Source of the DNA: Laceyella tengchongensis
Lineage (GTDB): Bacteria > Bacillota > Bacilli > Thermoactinomycetales > Thermoactinomycetaceae
Length of the DNA stretch: 64,000 bases
Direction: 5' to 3'
NCBI RefSeq assembly: GCF_900182735.1
Contig: NZ_FXTU01000002.1
Span: forward strand, 434,001-498,000
Positions 59,830 through 64,000 of this stretch are shown in pieces. The notes below the pieces were generated by a model, which was not told the DNA's origin, searched no databases, and saw only the letters and a program-made list of their open reading frames with translations. Both the position numbers and the translations under genes were made by a program. Position 1 is the stretch's first letter. Every line of letters starts with the position of its first letter.

Positions 59830-60408
59830 TTACGCTTCATTCTGATTCATATGTTCTTCTACTAGGGCATACACCTGCCGCCAATCGGTAATTCGTTTGA
59901 TCTCCTTGGGCATTTTACGGTTGTACACGGCATCGACAATCACCGTGGGTACGTTGTTTTTAACAAGATTTTCTATATGGCTAGGGGCATCCTCAAAAAA
60001 CAATTCCACACCGAGCTCTTTGGCTTTGCGTGCTTTATCTTGCGCATTCATGACCAAGTTATCTCCAGTGTAGGGAAACCCATGTTTCTTCAACCACTCT
60101 TTTGTCACTTGCGTGACGTTGGGAAAGCCAGGCCGGGCCGTGATGAAATAAACGCGATGCCCTTGCTTGACCAGTTCATTCAACACCTCAGCCGCATGCT
60201 GAAGTGGAACGCCAAGCGAATAAATCTCTTCCTCTAGCTTCCGCCACAAGCGCGACGCTTCCTTAGGAGTAATTCCGTATGCTTTATCAAGATATAAATC
60301 GCTGATATCTTCCAATTTAACATTACGCTTCAAGACCCGGTTATGTACTTCGACTGCGGCCCGTTGTGTATCCTTGATCGTGCCGTCGATATCTACACCT
60401 AAGATCAT
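59830..60408 (-). CDS. HAD superfamily 5'-nucleotidase-like phosphatase
   Basis: A 192-residue HAD protein. LGVDIDGTIKDT is motif I (D6, D8), YFITARPGF motif II and FFEDAPSHIENL motif IV. It resembles the 5'(3')-deoxyribonucleotidase (NT5C) group. GAGATGGC precedes ATG 60408. It lies just downstream of the 6S RNA gene. The substrate is unknown. Confidence 0.75.
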   Translation of the reverse strand: MILGVDIDGTIKDTQRAAVEVHNRVLKRNVKLEDISDLYLDKAYGITPKEASRLWRKLEEEIYSLGVPLQHAAEVLNELVKQGHRVYFITARPGFPNVTQVTKEWLKKHGFPYTGDNLVMNAQDKARKAKELGVELFFEDAPSHIENLVKNNVPTVIVDAVYNRKMPKEIKRITDWRQVYALVEEHMNQNEA

Positions 60409-60482
60409 GCCATCTCGCCTGCCTTCGCTCAAGATCAGTCATTTCATATAACATTTTCCCCAAAACCAGCGAGATATGCGCA

Positions 60483-60674
60483 AAAAAAGAGCCCCATTAT
60501 GCCGTGCTCCGTCAGTTTTGAACCTGCCTCATCAGCAGGTGGGTGCCCTGAACCCGCAGTTCATGGGTCCACTCGGCGGTGGCTTCCACTTCCTCGGGTG
60601 ACTTCAAGCTCCCTTTGTCATCGTGTTGGCTCAAAACTTTCGGGTGTCACGAACATCGCAGGACTCGTTCTGTT
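60483..60674 (-). ncRNA. ssrS: 6S RNA
   Basis: About 190 bases on the minus strand beside aspS, the location of bsrA in B. subtilis. It begins near GTCCTGCGATGTTCGTGA and has TTTTGAGCCAACACG and AAAGGGAGCTTG in the 5' half, like firmicute 6S RNA. Its 3' half (CACCTGCTGATGAGGCAGG) can fold back into the long imperfect hairpin that mimics an open promoter. It ends GGGGCTCTTTTTTT. The RNA sequesters sigma-A polymerase in stationary phase. Confidence 0.85.
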
Positions 60675-60681
60675 GATTTTA

Positions 60682-60710
60682 TGTTAACAGATCACAGCGC
60701 CAAGATCAAG
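60682..60710 (-). promoter_or_regulatory. sigma-A promoter of the 6S RNA gene
   Basis: TTGATC (60710-60705), a 17-base spacer and TAACAT (60687-60682) on the minus strand. The start would be ~60674. Confidence 0.65.
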
Positions 60711-60738
60711 CTGTCAGCTGTTACAATTACAGGAAAGC

Positions 60739-62511
60739 CTATTTTTGTGTCGCTATTTGGATGTGCAAGTCGTTCAACTGTTGTTCATCCACCGGCGCCG
60801 GAGCTTCTGTCAGCAAGCAAGTGCCGCTTGTCGTTTTGGGGAAGGCGATGCACTCACGCAAGTTGGTACGGCCAGCAAGCAACATGACAATGCGGTCGAA
60901 GCCAAAGGCAATCCCACCGTGCGGCGGTGCACCATACTCAAACGCTTCAAGCAGGAAGCCAAATTTCTCTTTGGCGTCTTCCATGGAAAGGCCCAACGCT
61001 TGAAACATCTTCTCTTGGATGTCACGTTGGTAAATCCGCTGGCTACCGCCGCCGATTTCAAAACCGTTTAAGACCATATCGTAAGCTTTGGCGCGCACCC
61101 GGCCAGGATCAGTCTCCAACAACGGCACATCCTCTTCCATGGGCATGGTGAATGGATGATGCATCGCATAATAGCGGTTGTCTTCTTCCGAGTACTCCAA
61201 CAGCGGGAACTCGGTCACCCACGCGAAGGCGTAGCGGTCGGGATCGATCAGGTTGAGTGCTTTTGCCAAGCGGACGCGCAATTCTCCCAGCACATCGGCA
61301 ACCACTTTTTTGTTGTCGGCCACGAAGAACAGCATGTCACCCGTCTCTGCCCCGGTTGCTTTTTGGATCGCTGCCACTTCTTCCTCACTGAGGAATTTGG
61401 CGACCGATCCTTTCAATCCGCCCTCTTTCAAAGCCATCCATGCCAGCCCTTTGGCTCCGAAGGCCTGGGCGACTTGACCCCAGTTGTCCACTTCTTTGCG
61501 GCTCCAATCAGCGCAACCTTTCACCGTGATCGCCTTGACCTGACCACCCGAAGCGATCGCTCCACTAAACACTTTGAATGAAGAGTCGCGTAGAATGTCG
61601 GACAAGTCGACCAACTCCATGCCAAAGCGCAAATCCGGCTTGTCTGAGCCATACCGTTCCATCGCCTCTTGATACGTCAACCGCGGGAACGGGCGAGGCA
61701 CCTCCACACCGATTGTCTCTTTGAATAGCTTTGCCACCATCTCTTCCATCATCGACAAAAACGTCTCCGTCGGCAAGAAAGAGGCTTCAATGTCGATCTG
61801 GGTGAATTCCGGTTGCCGGTCGGCCCGCAAATCCTCATCGCGGAAACAACGCGCAAACTGGAAGTACCGCTCCATTCCCGCCACCATAAACAATTGCTTG
61901 AACAACTGCGGGGATTGTGGCAATGCATAGAACGAACCTTCATGCACCCGGCTCGGCACCAAGTAATCCCTCGCACCTTCCGGTGTGCTACGGGTCAACA
62001 TCGGCGTTTCCATTTCGACAAATCCGTGCTGGTCCAAGAATTGGCGCACGATTTGCATCGCCCGGTGCCGAATCAGCATCGTCTTCTGCATTTTGCTACG
62101 GCGCAAATCCAAATAACGGTACTTCAATCGAATCGATTCATCCACATCCAGATCATCCTGAATCATGAACGGCGGAGTTTTAGCGGCATTGAACACATGC
62201 ACCTGCTCGCCTTGAATTTCGATTTCACCCGTCTTCATGTTAGGGTTGACGGTGCCTGGTTCACGCTCCACCACTTTCCCCGTGATCGCCAAAACATATT
62301 CCGAACGCACCTGTTCGGCGATGCGGACGGCTTCAGGGGAGATTTCCGGATTAAACACCACTTGCACCCGCCCCGAACGGTCGCGCAAGTCCAAGAAAAT
62401 CAGTCCCCCCAGATCACGGCGCTTATGCACCCACCCGTTTAAGGTGACTCTTTTCCCAACTAATTCTTTTGTGCATTCTGTTGCAAAATGTGTACGATGG
62501 ACACCTTCCAT
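60739..62511 (-). CDS. aspS: aspartyl-tRNA synthetase
   Basis: A 590-residue class II synthetase of bacterial type. The anticodon-binding OB domain carries TLNGWVHKRRDLGGLIFLDL near residue 25, motif 2 is FQFARCFRDEDLRADRQPEF near 210, the GAD insertion follows, and motif 3 GGIAFGFDRIVMLLAG is near the end. ATG 62511 has GGGGGAG upstream. It lies 13 bases after hisS, forming a two-gene operon behind the T-box. Confidence 0.96.
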   Translation of the reverse strand: MEGVHRTHFATECTKELVGKRVTLNGWVHKRRDLGGLIFLDLRDRSGRVQVVFNPEISPEAVRIAEQVRSEYVLAITGKVVEREPGTVNPNMKTGEIEIQGEQVHVFNAAKTPPFMIQDDLDVDESIRLKYRYLDLRRSKMQKTMLIRHRAMQIVRQFLDQHGFVEMETPMLTRSTPEGARDYLVPSRVHEGSFYALPQSPQLFKQLFMVAGMERYFQFARCFRDEDLRADRQPEFTQIDIEASFLPTETFLSMMEEMVAKLFKETIGVEVPRPFPRLTYQEAMERYGSDKPDLRFGMELVDLSDILRDSSFKVFSGAIASGGQVKAITVKGCADWSRKEVDNWGQVAQAFGAKGLAWMALKEGGLKGSVAKFLSEEEVAAIQKATGAETGDMLFFVADNKKVVADVLGELRVRLAKALNLIDPDRYAFAWVTEFPLLEYSEEDNRYYAMHHPFTMPMEEDVPLLETDPGRVRAKAYDMVLNGFEIGGGSQRIYQRDIQEKMFQALGLSMEDAKEKFGFLLEAFEYGAPPHGGIAFGFDRIVMLLAGRTNLRECIAFPKTTSGTCLLTEAPAPVDEQQLNDLHIQIATQK

Positions 62512-62524
62512 CACGTTCTCCCCC

Positions 62525-63805
62525 TTAAGGCAATTGCTTGATGTAAGCGACCAGTTCATCCAGTGCAATAGTCACCTGCTCCCCGGTCGCGAGCTGTTTC
62601 ACATTGATTTGGTTTTGCTTCAATTCGTCTTCGCCCAAAATGGCCACCGTCTTCGCCTGCAAACGGTCAGCGGCCTTAAATTGCGCTTTCATCTTGCGGT
62701 CCAGATAGTCACGCTCTGCACGCAACCCTGCTTGGCGCATCGTTTGCAACACTTTCATACCGACCAGCTTGGCTTCCTCTCCCATGGTGATGAGATAACA
62801 ATCCAGCCCAGCTTTCGACGGTGTTTCCACTTGTTGCGCCCCTAGCGCCAAGAGCACCCGTTCCAATCCGATACCGAAGCCGACTCCCGGCATGCTTGGC
62901 CCGCCAAATTGTTCGATCAAGCCGTTATACCGGCCGCCGCCGCCGATGCTCCCGGCCTGCGCTCCTGGGATGTCCACCGTGTATTCAAACGCGGTGTGCG
63001 TGTAATAATCCAAGCCGCGCACCAGACGGTGATTAACCACATAGGGCACACCGAGCAAGTCAAGCGCACGCAACACGGTGTCAAAGTGTTTACGGCTGTC
63101 GTCATTCAAATGATCGTGCAAGGACGGTGCCCCTGCCGCAATCTCTTTGGTCCGTTCATCCTTGCTATCCAAAATGCGGAGCGGATTTTTGTAAAGCCGT
63201 GATTTGGCCTCGGCAGATAACTCATCGATATGCTTCTCGAAATAAGCGATCAATTTCTCCCGATATTGCAATCGGCTTTCCACATCTCCCAGTGTGTTCA
63301 CTTCCACCCGCACATCTTTCAGCCCCAGCGCTTGGAAATAATGCATCCCGAGCGCAATCACTTCCGCATCCAACAACGGGTCCGGGCTACCGAAAGCTTC
63401 TACGCCAAATTGATGAAATTGGCGGCGCCGCCCCGCCTGAGGATTTTCGTACCGGAACATCGGCCCCATATAGTACCATTTGGTCGGTTGAGGCTGACCA
63501 AACACTTTCTTCTCCACAAACGAACGCACCACACCGGCGGTGCCTTCAGGACGCAAGGAAATCTGCCGATTGCCGCGGTCGGTGAACGTGTACATCTCTT
63601 TCTCAACAATGTCGGTCGCTTCCCCTACGCCGCGTTGGAATAACTCGGTGTGTTCAAACATCGGCGTCCGAATCTCATGATAATCATATAAGCTACAAAT
63701 TTCTCGCGCTTTTTGCTCTATCCACTGCCACTGCTCAACTTCCCCCGGCATGATATCATCCGTGCCGCGAGGAATTTGCAATTTGGTTGAAGTTTGAAAC
63801 TTCAC
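62525..63805 (-). CDS. hisS: histidyl-tRNA synthetase
   Basis: A 426-residue class II synthetase of normal length. Motif 2 is YYMGPMFRYENPQAGRRRQF near residue 108, RGLDYYTHTAFEYT (the histidine A loop) near 255, and GGGGRYNGLIEQFG near 280. The GTG at 63805 (GGGGGG 9 bases upstream) gives the usual length; the long frame above runs into the leader. Confidence 0.95.
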   Translation of the reverse strand: MKFQTSTKLQIPRGTDDIMPGEVEQWQWIEQKAREICSLYDYHEIRTPMFEHTELFQRGVGEATDIVEKEMYTFTDRGNRQISLRPEGTAGVVRSFVEKKVFGQPQPTKWYYMGPMFRYENPQAGRRRQFHQFGVEAFGSPDPLLDAEVIALGMHYFQALGLKDVRVEVNTLGDVESRLQYREKLIAYFEKHIDELSAEAKSRLYKNPLRILDSKDERTKEIAAGAPSLHDHLNDDSRKHFDTVLRALDLLGVPYVVNHRLVRGLDYYTHTAFEYTVDIPGAQAGSIGGGGRYNGLIEQFGGPSMPGVGFGIGLERVLLALGAQQVETPSKAGLDCYLITMGEEAKLVGMKVLQTMRQAGLRAERDYLDRKMKAQFKAADRLQAKTVAILGEDELKQNQINVKQLATGEQVTIALDELVAYIKQLP

Positions 63806-63841
63806 TGCCGCGTACCCCCCTCGATCAACTTGGCTCATAAA

Positions 63842-64000
63842 TAAAAAATCTCCCGCCACTGACCTCATTGTCAGGGACGAGAGATTGGTTTAACGTTTCC
63901 CGTGGTACCACCCTAATTGAAAACCCCGATCTGCCAGGGTTTCCCGCTTCAAATCCTGTTATCGCCAGGATGACGTCTAAGTCTACTAACCGCGGCATGC
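63842..64000 (-). promoter_or_regulatory. T-box riboswitch leader of hisS-aspS, cut by the window edge
   Basis: AGGGTGGTACCACGG (63914-63900 minus) is the T-box sequence. The terminator AATCTCTCG...GGGAGATT is followed by TTTTTTATT. Stem I with the specifier codon lies partly beyond 64000, so tRNA-His versus tRNA-Asp control cannot be settled here. Confidence 0.88.

Noticed and set aside
60585..60887. Plus-strand frames across the 6S RNA and aspS end
   Set aside because: No protein-like content; explained by the RNA gene and antisense of aspS.

Overview
The window looks like the chromosome of a low-GC Gram-positive endospore former (Bacillales). It has sigK and a CotF-like coat gene, S-box and T-box leaders, a 6S RNA beside aspS, and a Bacillus-type gene order hisS-aspS / rarA-cymR-cysteine desulfurase / recD2-yrrD / AI-2E permease-alaS-ireB-ruvX-yrzB-mltG. 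A thermophilic Thermoactinomycetaceae-type organism would fit, but that is inference from gene content.

Layout. (1) 1-10.3 kb: a truncated NADAR-family gene, an M24 peptidase, a small zinc-ribbon protein, then a complete methionine salvage set. mtnW-mtnX-mtnB-mtnD run leftward behind one SAM riboswitch, mtnE runs leftward from its own promoter, mtnU diverges from it, and mtnK-mtnA run rightward behind a second SAM riboswitch. Together they recycle methylthioribose through the RuBisCO-like enolase route to ketomethylthiobutyrate and methionine. (2) 10.3-24.6 kb: TatD-like hydrolase, aldo/keto reductase, a long aromatic amino acid hydroxylase, an unknown protein with a C-terminal membrane hairpin, a Ser/Thr kinase ending in a SPOR-like domain, POT peptide transporter, CNT nucleoside transporter, malate:quinone oxidoreductase and intact sigK. 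(3) 24.6-36 kb: an accessory, decayed region. It holds two paralogous immunity-like genes with a shared 150 bp 3' flank, a toxin-like C-terminal fragment, a PrsW-type membrane protease, a TnrA regulator with a matching TnrA box, and a CocE-type hydrolase split in two by about 4.3 kb. That 4.3 kb carries a truncated DNA ligase, a TetR regulator and several frameshifted small genes. (4) 36-45 kb: a lipoprotein, a class B PBP, a Tat-exported PhoX-like phosphatase, a secreted matrixin-like protease with a membrane-anchored neighbour, and two separate MltG paralogues. (5) 45-64 kb: the conserved block of DUF1292 proteins, ruvX, ireB, alaS with T-box, recD2, cysteine desulfurase, cymR, rarA, a CotF-like coat protein, 6S RNA, aspS and hisS with T-box. 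A 66-bp tandem repeat array of paired hairpins lies just upstream of recD2.

The most unusual items are the 66-bp array before recD2, the duplicated immunity-like cassettes with the protease between them, the split hydrolase, a pair of ~135-bp elements sitting between stop codons and terminators, and the SPOR-type kinase.

Motifs, starts and hairpins were read by eye. No alignments or database searches were run, so family names rest on recognisable motifs and context.
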